Positions 8,100 through 15,993 of a stretch of DNA of 57,166 nucleotides are shown here, piece by piece. How positions within the stretch are numbered: position 1 is the first letter of the stretch; the number at the start of each line of letters is the position of its first letter. Origin of the DNA: Pseudomonadota bacterium (GTDB lineage: Bacteria; Pseudomonadota; Alphaproteobacteria; Caulobacterales; Caulobacteraceae); assembly GCA_023390245.1 (NCBI GenBank), contig JAEWDF010000082.1:1-57166 (forward strand). Reading direction: 5' to 3'. Both the position numbers and the translations under genes were made by a program. The notes below the pieces were generated by a model. It ran no database searches. It was not told where the DNA came from and saw only the letters and a program-made list of their open reading frames with translations.

Positions 8100-9002
8100 G
8101 TGGCCCGCCTTTTCGACGCCTACGTCGTCGCCGACTGGACCGCCGCCGAGACCAAGAAACTCGGCGACAATTCGCTGTGGATCGGCGTCGCCAAGCGCGA
8201 CGTGCGCTTCCGCCTCTATGCCGAGACGCACAATGTCGCGACACGGGCGGAGGGCGAGGCGTTGCTGGCCTCCATCATCGCCGAGCATCGCAGGCGCGGC
8301 GACCGGGTTCTGGTCGGGCTGGACTTCAACTTCGGCTATCCGGCGGGCACGGCCGCCCGACTGAAGCTGGACGGAACGCCGTGGTCGGCGATGTGGAAAT
8401 TCATCGCCGCCAACGTCGTGGACAAGGCCGACAACACCAACAACCGCTATCAGGTCGCGGCCAAGATGAACCGGCTGATGACCGACGAAGCCTGGCCGCT
8501 GTGGGGGGCGCCGGCCAAGCAGACGCAGCGCTGGCTGACGGCGACCAAGCCGCCGCAGGGGACAGGCGACATTCCGGAATTCCGCGCGACGGAACGGGCG
8601 GCGAAGAAGGGCCGGCTCCAACCCAAGAGCGTCTGGCAGATGCACGGGGCCGGCGCGGTCGGCGGGCAGACGCTGGTTGGAATTCCCGCCGTGCGCCGCC
8701 TGCTGGAGCAATTGGGCCCGTCGGGCGCCGTCTGGCCGTTCGGCACGGGCTGGCGCGCGCTGACGCCGGAGGATGTCGAGCCGCTGTCGGCCCTGGTCGT
8801 CGAGGTGTGGCCGTCGATGTTCGACGGCAAGCCGAACCCCGGCGAGTTCAAGGACCAGGCCCAGGTCCGGACCACGGCCGAGGCCCTGGCCCGGATGGAC
8901 GAGGCCGGCGACCTGGCCCTGGCCTTCGGTCCGCCCAAGGACGCCGACGGAGACCTGATCCGCACGGTCGAGCAGGAAGAAGGCTGGATCCTGGGCGTCT
9001 GA
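8100..9002 (+). CDS. Conserved alphaproteobacterial protein (family often labelled CbiG-like)
   Basis: The 300-residue soluble protein begins FDAYVVADWTAAETKK, a beta strand with an acidic residue like the first strand of RNase H-fold proteins. It continues with VLVGLDFNFGYPAGTAA, TNNRYQVAAKMNR, KSVWQMHGAGAVGGQTLVGIP, VWPFGTGW and a terminal EEGWILG. I know this pattern from alphaproteobacterial proteins that databases sometimes call cobalamin biosynthesis CbiG, a label the motifs do not support. The repeated Asp-bearing strands suggest a nuclease or ATPase of the RNase H/actin type, which is inference. The GTG start has AGGAG seven bases upstream. Confidence 0.72.
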   Translation: MARLFDAYVVADWTAAETKKLGDNSLWIGVAKRDVRFRLYAETHNVATRAEGEALLASIIAEHRRRGDRVLVGLDFNFGYPAGTAARLKLDGTPWSAMWKFIAANVVDKADNTNNRYQVAAKMNRLMTDEAWPLWGAPAKQTQRWLTATKPPQGTGDIPEFRATERAAKKGRLQPKSVWQMHGAGAVGGQTLVGIPAVRRLLEQLGPSGAVWPFGTGWRALTPEDVEPLSALVVEVWPSMFDGKPNPGEFKDQAQVRTTAEALARMDEAGDLALAFGPPKDADGDLIRTVEQEEGWILGV

Positions 9003-9021
9003 CGCCTGGAGATTTCATGGA

Positions 9022-9061
9022 AAACCGGCTCGACACCCTCGACAATTTGTCGAGCCGGTTT
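9022..9061. terminator. Bidirectional terminator between convergent genes
   Basis: The perfect 14-base arms AAACCGGCTCGACA (9022-9035) and TGTCGAGCCGGTTT (9048-9061) enclose a 12-base loop. The element lies between the plus-strand gene ending at 9002 and the minus-strand dehydrogenase ending at 9073. Short A and T runs flank each side, so it can serve both directions. Confidence 0.8.
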
Positions 9062-9072
9062 CGATGTTCGGA

Positions 9073-10368
9073 TCAGCGCGCGGGCGTGACGCGCCAGACG
9101 GTGTTGGACAGGTCGTCGGCGACCAGCAGGATGCGGCTGCGGGCGTCGAAGGCGACTCCGACAGGCCGGCCGCGCGCATGGCCGTCCTTCAGGAAGCCGG
9201 TGACGAAATCGACCGGCGCGCCGTTCGGCCGACCGTTGGCGAACGGCACCCACACGACCTTGTAGCCGGCGAAGTCCTGGCGGTTCCAGCTGCCGTGCTG
9301 GCCGACGAAGGCGCCCTGGGCGAAGCGGTCGCCAAAGCCGCCGTCCGTGGCGAAGCTCAGCCCTAGCGCCGCGACGTGGGAGCCCAGAGCATAGTCCGGC
9401 GCGATGGCCTTGGCGACCATGTCGGGCTTCTGCGGATGGACGCGCGGATCGGCGTTCTGGCCCCAGTAGCTGTAGGGCCAGCCGTAGAAGCCGCCATCGC
9501 GAAGCGAGGTCAGATAGTCGGGCACGAGCTGCGGGCCCAGTTCGTCGCGTTCGTTGGCCACGGCCCAGACGACGCCGGTCGTCGGCTCGATAGCCAGGGC
9601 GGTGGGATTGCGCACGCCGCTGGCGAAGGTGCGGTGCGCGCCGGTGGCCCTGTCGATCTCCCACACCACGGCGCGGTCCTGCTCCACGTCCAGGCCGCGT
9701 TCGCCGATGTTGCTGTTGGAGCCGACGCCCACATAGAGCTTGCTTCCGTCGGCGCTGGCGGTCAGCGACTTGGTCCAGTGATGGTTGATGGCCGAGGGAA
9801 GCCGGGTCACCTCCTCGGCCGCGGCGGTGATCCGCGTCTGCCCCGGCTGGAAGGGGAAGCGCACCAGGGAATCCTGGTTGGCGACATAGAGCGAGCCATC
9901 GACATAGGCCAGGCCGTAGGGCGCGTTCAGCCCCTCGACCAGGACGGTGCGCATCTCCGCCCGGCCGTCGCCGTCGGCGTCGCGCAGCAGGGTGACGCGG
10001 TTGCCGCCCTTCACCTTGGTCTTGCCGCGCGCCTTGATCAGGCCCGCGATCACGTCCTTGGGGCGGACCTTGGGCGCATCGGCGCCGCCGGCCCCTTCGG
10101 CCACCAACACGTCGCCGTTGGGCAGCACCAGCATCTGGCGCGGCACCTTCAGGTCGGTCGCCAGGGGGGTGACGACGAAACCGGCCGGCGCCGTGGGCGT
10201 CTCGCCGTTCCAGCCCGCCGGCGTGGCGATGTTCATCGGCGGCAGCAACGTCTGGTTCTGGGCCGGCAGATCGGGGTGCGGCCCGATCTGGTTAAGGCTG
10301 GGATCGCTGCGGCTGCAGGCGGCCAGCGCCAGGACGGCGACGGCGCAGGTCAGGGTCTTGCGGTTCAT
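9073..10368 (-). CDS. PQQ-dependent sugar dehydrogenase-like lipoprotein (sorbosone dehydrogenase family)
   Basis: The 431-residue protein has a lipobox in its signal peptide (LALAACS, Cys about residue 18), so it is probably anchored in the outer or inner membrane facing the periplasm. The six-bladed propeller motifs are visible: VPRQMLVLPNGDVLVAEG, GLNAPYGLAYVDGSLYVANQ, NHHWTKSLTASADGSKLYVGVG, GVRNPTALAIEP, DGGFYGWPYSYWG, HGSWNR and RPVGVAFDARSRILLVADD. The family oxidises aldoses or sorbosone with pyrroloquinoline quinone. No pqq synthesis gene is in the window. Its ATG overlaps the stop of the DUF2231 gene (ATGA), so the two are coupled and the membrane protein may be its electron or anchoring partner. 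Confidence 0.85.
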   Translation of the reverse strand: MNRKTLTCAVAVLALAACSRSDPSLNQIGPHPDLPAQNQTLLPPMNIATPAGWNGETPTAPAGFVVTPLATDLKVPRQMLVLPNGDVLVAEGAGGADAPKVRPKDVIAGLIKARGKTKVKGGNRVTLLRDADGDGRAEMRTVLVEGLNAPYGLAYVDGSLYVANQDSLVRFPFQPGQTRITAAAEEVTRLPSAINHHWTKSLTASADGSKLYVGVGSNSNIGERGLDVEQDRAVVWEIDRATGAHRTFASGVRNPTALAIEPTTGVVWAVANERDELGPQLVPDYLTSLRDGGFYGWPYSYWGQNADPRVHPQKPDMVAKAIAPDYALGSHVAALGLSFATDGGFGDRFAQGAFVGQHGSWNRQDFAGYKVVWVPFANGRPNGAPVDFVTGFLKDGHARGRPVGVAFDARSRILLVADDLSNTVWRVTPAR

Positions 10369-10805
10369 CGGACGATCTCCCGTGCGGTCGCGGCCGAATA
10401 GGCGATCCAGCCGGCGATCAGCGCCAGAAGGGCGGTCAGGACGGACAGGATCACGCCGGCGGCGCCCACCGAACTCCAGCCGTCATGGGTGTGGTGGAAG
10501 GCGTTGACCAGGCCCAGGATCCACATGACCGCCAGCACGATCACATAGGCGGCGGCGCGCCGTCGCCATGCGCCGCGCCATCCCACGATCAGGTCCACAA
10601 TGGCCCAGGCCCCGACGATCCCGCCGAACACCAGAGCCCCGGCGATCAGCCATGAGGAGAAGTTGGTCCACTGGACATGCGCCGTCTTCACATAGGCGAT
10701 GTCCGTGATCAGGCCCGCCGTGAACAGCGCGATCGGAAAGGCCAGCAGAATGGCGTGGACCGGGTACGCCCAGCTTCGAGCGGCCCCATGTGCGGCGAGC
10801 ATCAT
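10365..10805 (-). CDS. DUF2231 membrane protein
   Basis: The 146-residue protein has four hydrophobic segments. It opens with the DUF2231 hallmark YPVHAILLAFPIALFTAGLITDIAY; the His and Pro of this motif are conserved. It also has NAFHHTHDGW in an exposed loop, a possible metal or haem site. The start is taken at the first of two adjacent ATGs (10805), preceded by AGGGAAG. In other bacteria DUF2231 proteins often sit beside PQQ sugar dehydrogenases or cytochromes, as here, where the next gene is coupled by ATGA. Function is inferred from context only. Confidence 0.82.
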   Translation of the reverse strand: MMLAAHGAARSWAYPVHAILLAFPIALFTAGLITDIAYVKTAHVQWTNFSSWLIAGALVFGGIVGAWAIVDLIVGWRGAWRRRAAAYVIVLAVMWILGLVNAFHHTHDGWSSVGAAGVILSVLTALLALIAGWIAYSAATAREIVR

Positions 10806-10991
10806 CGTCTTCCCTGTCGAAACAGCCCAAGAGCCTGACCAACCCCGGCGCGGCTGTCCGGTTCCGGACAATAACGTCGTCGCCACGGCCAGCGCGCGAA
10901 GCTTAGCCTTTCGTTAGCCCTGTTCGCATGCGGATTGGTGACGGATGGCCTCTAGGGAGAACACTCCCAGTTCCTCCCCCCCAGGCCTGTG

Positions 10992-13358
10992 ATGCGTTTC
11001 CTTTCCTGCCTGACCGACGACCACAATCTCTGGCTCGTCGGCCTCGCCGCCGCGCTCTGCGTGGCCGGCGCCCTGATCACCACCCGGCTGTTCCAGCGTC
11101 TGCGGCACGCCGAAAGGGGCGCGGTCCCCGCCTGGACGTTCATGGGCGCGGTCGCGGCCGGCGCGACCATCTGGTGCACCCATTTCGTGGCCATGATCGC
11201 CTATCAGCCGGGCGTGGACGTGGCCTATGAGCCGATGAACACCGGCGCCTCCCTGGGCGTGGCCATCATTGGCAGCGCGCTGGCGCTGTGGATCGCGGCG
11301 CGACGGTTCCGCTTCGCGCCGCAAGCGGGCGGATTCGTCTTCGGCGTGTCGGTCGCGGCCATGCACTATCTGGGCATGAGCGCCTTCGCCATGGACGCCT
11401 TCGTCCACTGGTCCCCCGCCTATGTCGCCGCCTCCGTGATCGGCGCCGTGGTGCTGGGCGCCCTGGCCTTCGCACGGGCGGCCGCCGCCGGGCGCGACGG
11501 TCGCCTGTGGACGGCCATCGCCCTGATGGTGGCCGGCATCGTCGTGCTGCACTTCACCGGCATGGCCGCCATGACCATCGTCCCGTTCGCGCCGGATGCG
11601 GGGGCGATCACCGGCGACCAGGCCAACGGCATGATGGCTTTCGCCGTCGCCGGCGTCGGCCTGCTGGTGCTGGGCACCGGCGTCGCAAGCCATGCGCTGG
11701 ACCTGCAGACCCACGCCCAGGCCGAGGCCCATTTCAAGCAGCTGATGGAAGGCAGCGTCGACGGCATGGTGGTCGAGGAGGACGGTCGAATCCTGGCCGC
11801 CAACGCCGCCTTCGCCGCCCTGCTGGGCGTCGATGCGTCGACCCTGATCGGCCAGAGCCTGACGCGCTGGAGCCCCGATATCGGCGGCCTGACCGCCGGC
11901 AGTCTGACCCAGACGACGCTGGCGGGGCCGGATGGCGCCGCCATCCCGGTCGAGGTCGCCGTGCGCCGCGATCCCGGCCGCGGGCCCGATGCGCCTCTGA
12001 TGATCTACGCCGTGCGCGACCTGCGGGCCCGGCTGGCGCAGGAGCGGCGGATCGCCCACCTGGCGCGCAACGACGCCCTGACCGGCCTGCCCAACCGCGC
12101 CAGCTTCCTGGAATGGCTGACCCGCCAGACCGGCGAGAACAGTCCCCATGCGCGCGTGGCCCTGATGGCCATCGACCTGGACCGGTTCAAGGAGGTCAAT
12201 GACATCCACGGGCATGCGGCCGGCGACCAGTTGCTGGTCCGGCTCGGCGAGCGGATGAGCGCGGTCCTGCGGCCGGGCGAGTTCGTCGCGCGTCTGGGCG
12301 GCGACGAATTCGTCGCGGTGACACCGGTGGAAAAGCGGGGCCAGGCCCTCGGCCTGGCCGAACGGCTGCGCGAAGCGATCGGCGCGCCGGTCATGCTGGA
12401 CCATGCGGAGGTCGCCTGCGGCTCCAGCATCGGCATCGCCATCTGGCCCGACGACGCCTCTGACATCTCAGCCCTGATCAACGACGCCGACCTGGCCATG
12501 TACCGGGCAAAGGCTTCCCTGACGACGGACATCTGCTTCTACGAGGAGGCGATGGACGAGGCCGTGCGCCATCGCCGTCGCATGGTGCAGCAGCTGCGCG
12601 AGGCGTTGGACGAGGAGCAGTTCCACCTGAACTGGCAGGTCCAGGCGTCGGTCGATACCGGAGAGATCACCGGCTACGAGGTGCTGCTGCGCTGGAAGCG
12701 GCCGGACGGCGCATTCATCTCGCCGGCGGACTTCATTCCGCTGGCTGAGGAAAGCGGCCTGATCCTGCCGATCGGCGAATGGGTGCTGCGCGCCGCCTGC
12801 GCCGAGGCCGCAGGCTGGACCCAGCCGCACAAGATCGCGGTCAATCTGTCGCCGGTGCAGCTGGGACACGTCGACCTGCCGCGCCTGGTGCATCAGATCC
12901 TGGTCGAGACCGGCCTGTCGCCGTCGCGCCTGGAGCTGGAGATCACCGAGACGGCGATGATCACGGACATCGAGCGCACCACCCATGTCCTGCGCCAGTT
13001 GAAGGCCCTGGGGGTGTCGATCGCCATGGATGACTTCGGAACCGGGTACTCGTCGCTATCCACCCTGCGCGCCTTCCCCTTCGACAAGATCAAGCTGGAC
13101 CGGTCGTTCATGTTCGAACTGGATGGCGGGCCGCAGTCCTCGGCCATCATCCGCGCGGTGCTGGCGCTGGGCGAGAGCCTGGAGATCCCCGTCCTGGCCG
13201 AAGGGGTCGAGACGGCCGAGCAACTGGCGTTCCTGCGCGCCCAGGGCTGCACCGAGGCGCAGGGCTACCTGCTGGGCCGCCCCCAGCCGGTCGCAGACAG
13301 CCGGATCGACGCGCAGGCGCTGTGGGAACAGACGGCCGATGTGGCCGACGTCGCCTGA
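10992..13358 (+). CDS. MHYT-PAS-GGDEF-EAL cyclic-di-GMP signalling protein
   Basis: This is a 788-residue inner-membrane protein. Residues about 8-240 hold seven hydrophobic helices with three MHYT repeats (THFVAM, MHYLGM, LHFTGM), proposed to sense gases or redox through bound metal. A PAS domain (about 250-345) follows. The GGDEF domain has an intact RLGGDEF, so diguanylate cyclase activity is possible. The EAL domain reads YEVLLRW (EAL is EVL) but keeps the other catalytic residues: NLSPVQL, ELEITET, MDDFGTGYSSL, KLDRSF and AEGVET, so it should hydrolyse c-di-GMP. A GTG sits one codon before the chosen ATG. The gene is divergent from the DUF2231 operon. Confidence 0.92.
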   Translation: MRFLSCLTDDHNLWLVGLAAALCVAGALITTRLFQRLRHAERGAVPAWTFMGAVAAGATIWCTHFVAMIAYQPGVDVAYEPMNTGASLGVAIIGSALALWIAARRFRFAPQAGGFVFGVSVAAMHYLGMSAFAMDAFVHWSPAYVAASVIGAVVLGALAFARAAAAGRDGRLWTAIALMVAGIVVLHFTGMAAMTIVPFAPDAGAITGDQANGMMAFAVAGVGLLVLGTGVASHALDLQTHAQAEAHFKQLMEGSVDGMVVEEDGRILAANAAFAALLGVDASTLIGQSLTRWSPDIGGLTAGSLTQTTLAGPDGAAIPVEVAVRRDPGRGPDAPLMIYAVRDLRARLAQERRIAHLARNDALTGLPNRASFLEWLTRQTGENSPHARVALMAIDLDRFKEVNDIHGHAAGDQLLVRLGERMSAVLRPGEFVARLGGDEFVAVTPVEKRGQALGLAERLREAIGAPVMLDHAEVACGSSIGIAIWPDDASDISALINDADLAMYRAKASLTTDICFYEEAMDEAVRHRRRMVQQLREALDEEQFHLNWQVQASVDTGEITGYEVLLRWKRPDGAFISPADFIPLAEESGLILPIGEWVLRAACAEAAGWTQPHKIAVNLSPVQLGHVDLPRLVHQILVETGLSPSRLELEITETAMITDIERTTHVLRQLKALGVSIAMDDFGTGYSSLSTLRAFPFDKIKLDRSFMFELDGGPQSSAIIRAVLALGESLEIPVLAEGVETAEQLAFLRAQGCTEAQGYLLGRPQPVADSRIDAQALWEQTADVADVA

Positions 13359-13373
13359 ACAGGCTCAGCTCTC

Positions 13374-13414
13374 CTGGATTCCAGGTTCGCCCTGCGGACG
13401 CCCCCGGAATGACG
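13374..13414 (+). repeat. Dispersed hairpin repeat, copy A
   Basis: The unit opens with CTGGATTCCAGGTTC and closes with GCCCCCGGAATGACG. Its ends can pair (TTCC-GG with CC-GGAA) around a short inner stem. It matches two units at 38259-38306 and 38352-38395. It lies just after the EAL protein gene and could act as a terminator or RNA-stabilising hairpin. Confidence 0.65.
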
Positions 13415-13499
13415 ATTGCGCCGCGTCGCGACGCCTGACGCCTTGCGTCGCCGGCGAACTGCCCGTTCAATCGCCCCTTCAACAACGTGGGGGCTCCCG

Positions 13500-15953
13500 A
13501 TGTTCATACGATCCGCTATCGCCGCGCGGCTGCTGGTCAGCTGCTCCTTCATCGGCCTGACGGCCGCCGCCGGGGACGCCTGGGCGCAGGAGGCGCCGAT
13601 CGTCCAGCCGGGCGCGCCGGGTCAGGCGTCGCGACCGCTGACCGCCGACGACGCGACGCGCATCGCGGACAACCGCTTCTCGGCCGACGACGTGCGCTTC
13701 ATGCAGGACATGATCGTGCACCATCACCAGGCGGTGCAGATGGCCGACCTGGTCGCGCAACGCACCAACCGCCAGGCCATCGTGGACGCGGCGGGCCGCA
13801 TCAAGGCGGCCCAGGGCGACGAGATCGCCTTCATGCGCCGCTGGCTGCAGGAGCGGGGCCAGGCCGCGCCCGATCCGATGAACGACCCGCACGCCATGCA
13901 TCACGCCGCGCCGGGCGGCCATGACATGGGCCACGGCATGATGGCCGGCATGGCCACGCCCGAGCAGATGGCCGAGCTGGCCGCCGCCAGCGGCCCGACG
14001 TTCGACCGCCTGTTTCTGCAGCGCATGATCGCCCACCACGCCGGCGCGCTGGAGATGGTCGACCACCTGCTGTCGCGGCCCGGTTCGGCCTACGACCCCG
14101 TGCTGTTCGAGTTCATCAACGACGTGAAGAACGAGCAGCAGGGCGAGATCAACCGCATGACGGTGGTGTCGGCGGGTCTGACGGAAGACCCCCGCTCCAG
14201 CCTGTCGCCCGGCTTCCGCGACGCGGGCCAGGCCATCCTGAACCTGAACCTGGTCGCCAGCCTGCCCAAGCCCCAGGGCTTCTACGACCAGAGCAACCCC
14301 GCCGGCCTGCCCCCGCCCATCCCGGCGGAGACGGACGGCAAGGCATCCCGCGACGAGGACCCGGCCGACCGGGTCGGCAAGCGCTCGCCCTTCCTCAGCT
14401 TCGCCAACACCGACATGGCCTTCTCCGGCGACATGATGGCGGTCGGCAACTATCACGGCTTCAACCTGTACCGCCTGGGCCAGGCCGACGCGCCGCAGCT
14501 GATCAGCTCGGTGGTCTGCCCCGGCGGCCAGGGCGACGTCTCCATCGTCGGCAACCTGCTGCTGATGTCGGTCGAACAGACCACGGCGCGCGTCGACTGC
14601 GGCCGCGAGGGCATTGACGAGGTCGTCAGCGCCGACCGCTTCCGGGGCCTGCGCATCTTCGACATCAGCAATCCTCAGCAGCCCCAGCAGGTCGGCCAGG
14701 TTCAGACCTGCCGCGGCTCGCACACCCATTCGGTGGTGTCGGCCGACGACCAGCGGATCATCGTCTATAACTCCGGCACCGCCGGCGTGCGCGACGAGCG
14801 GGAACTGGCCGGCTGCGTCGCCACGGCGACCGGCGACAACCGCACCGCCCTGTTCCGCGTCGACGTGATCGAGATCCCCGTCGCCGATCCGTCGCGCGCC
14901 CGCATCATCGACAGCCCCGGCGTCTTCGCCGACGAGGCGACGGGCCGGCTGGCCGGCCTGTGGCTGGGCGGCGACCATGGCGAGGGCACCCAGACCACCA
15001 GCCGCACCGATCACTGCCACGACATCACCGTCTTCCCGACGGGGAACCTGGCGGCCGGCGCCTGCTCGGGCAACGGCCTGATCTTCGACATTTCCAACCC
15101 GCGCGAACCGAAGCGGATCGACGTGGTGTCGGACAAGGGCTTCGCCTACTGGCACTCCGCCACCTTCAACAATGACGGCACCAAGGTGCTGTTCACCGAC
15201 GAATGGGGCGGCGGGGCCCGGCCGCGCTGTCGCGTGCAGGATCCGATGAACTGGGGCGCCGACGCCTTCTACGACATCGTCGACGGCAAGCTGGAGTACC
15301 GCAGCCACTACAAGCTGCCGGCGGCCCAGACCGAGCAGGAGAACTGCGTCGCCCACAACGGCTCGATCATCCCAGTGCCGGGCCGCGATATCTTCGTGCA
15401 GGCCTGGTACCAGGGCGGCATGTCCATCGTGGACTTCACCGACTCGTCCCATCCGACCGAGATCGCCTATTTCGACCGGGGACCGATCGACGGCGAGCAT
15501 GCGGTGCTGGGCGGCTACTGGTCGACCTACTGGTATGGCGGACGCATCTACGGCACCGAGATCGTGCGCGGCCTGGACGTCTTCACGCTCAAGCCCAGCG
15601 ACAGCCTGAGCGAGGCGGAAATCGCCGCCGCCGCTCTGGCCGACCAGGGGCGGACCTTCAACCCGCAGCAGCAGTTCCCGGTCACTTGGCCCGACCATCC
15701 GGTCGTCGCCCAGGCCTATGTCGACCAGCTGCAGCGGCAGGGCGCGCTTGAGGCCGGCGCCGTGTCGGACCTGACCGCCGTCCTGACGCAGGCGGCGACG
15801 CCCTTCGCGGCGGGCGCCAAGGACGCGGCCCTGGCCGGACGTCTCTCCACACTGGCCGGCGCCCTGCCCGCCAGCGGCGCGGACGCCCAGGCGACCAAGC
15901 GGCTGACGGCGCTGAAGGCGACGCTGGGCGGCGTGGCGAACGCGCTGCGGTAA
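13500..15953 (+). CDS. Secreted DUF305 plus LVIVD beta-propeller protein
   Basis: The 817-residue exported protein starts at the ATG at 13500, which opens a signal peptide ending AGDAWAQ; a longer ATG reading would precede it with an Arg-rich leader. Residues about 60-225 are a DUF305 four-helix domain in two halves (FMQDMIVHHHQAVQMADL and FLQRMIAHHAGALEMVDHLL) with a His/Met-rich linker (HAMHH, HDMGHGMMAGM). DUF305 proteins such as CopM bind copper. From about 290 onward it has LVIVD-type propeller repeats (RGLRIFDISNPQQPQQ, GLIFDISNPREPKR, GGMSIVDFTDSSHPTE). A periplasmic metal-handling or metal-dependent role is inferred. It is terminated by the hairpin at 15966. Confidence 0.85.
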   Translation: MFIRSAIAARLLVSCSFIGLTAAAGDAWAQEAPIVQPGAPGQASRPLTADDATRIADNRFSADDVRFMQDMIVHHHQAVQMADLVAQRTNRQAIVDAAGRIKAAQGDEIAFMRRWLQERGQAAPDPMNDPHAMHHAAPGGHDMGHGMMAGMATPEQMAELAAASGPTFDRLFLQRMIAHHAGALEMVDHLLSRPGSAYDPVLFEFINDVKNEQQGEINRMTVVSAGLTEDPRSSLSPGFRDAGQAILNLNLVASLPKPQGFYDQSNPAGLPPPIPAETDGKASRDEDPADRVGKRSPFLSFANTDMAFSGDMMAVGNYHGFNLYRLGQADAPQLISSVVCPGGQGDVSIVGNLLLMSVEQTTARVDCGREGIDEVVSADRFRGLRIFDISNPQQPQQVGQVQTCRGSHTHSVVSADDQRIIVYNSGTAGVRDERELAGCVATATGDNRTALFRVDVIEIPVADPSRARIIDSPGVFADEATGRLAGLWLGGDHGEGTQTTSRTDHCHDITVFPTGNLAAGACSGNGLIFDISNPREPKRIDVVSDKGFAYWHSATFNNDGTKVLFTDEWGGGARPRCRVQDPMNWGADAFYDIVDGKLEYRSHYKLPAAQTEQENCVAHNGSIIPVPGRDIFVQAWYQGGMSIVDFTDSSHPTEIAYFDRGPIDGEHAVLGGYWSTYWYGGRIYGTEIVRGLDVFTLKPSDSLSEAEIAAAALADQGRTFNPQQQFPVTWPDHPVVAQAYVDQLQRQGALEAGAVSDLTAVLTQAATPFAAGAKDAALAGRLSTLAGALPASGADAQATKRLTALKATLGGVANALR

Positions 15954-15993
15954 GAAAAGAGCGACGGGTGGCGTCCCTTCGGGGGCGCTACCC
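15954..15993. terminator. UUCG-loop terminator between convergent genes, overlapping the recN stop
   Basis: A 12-pair stem from 15966-15977 to 15982-15993, with two wobble pairs, closes a TTCG tetraloop. On the minus strand it is followed by a run rich in T (complement of AAGAAAAG, 15952-15959), so it terminates recN. The stem includes the recN stop codon (15988-15990) and also lies 12 bases after the plus-strand DUF305 gene. Confidence 0.82.

Noticed and set aside
12640..12760. The EVL in place of EAL in the MHYT protein, considered as an inactive phosphodiesterase
   Set aside because: The catalytic Glu of the motif is kept and only Ala is replaced. All other metal and catalytic residues of the EAL domain are present, so activity is still expected.
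13479..15698. A 739-codon minus-strand frame opposite the DUF305 protein
   Set aside because: It is a shadow reading with repetitive Arg/Val/Gly/His content and no motifs; the plus-strand gene has domains and a signal peptide.
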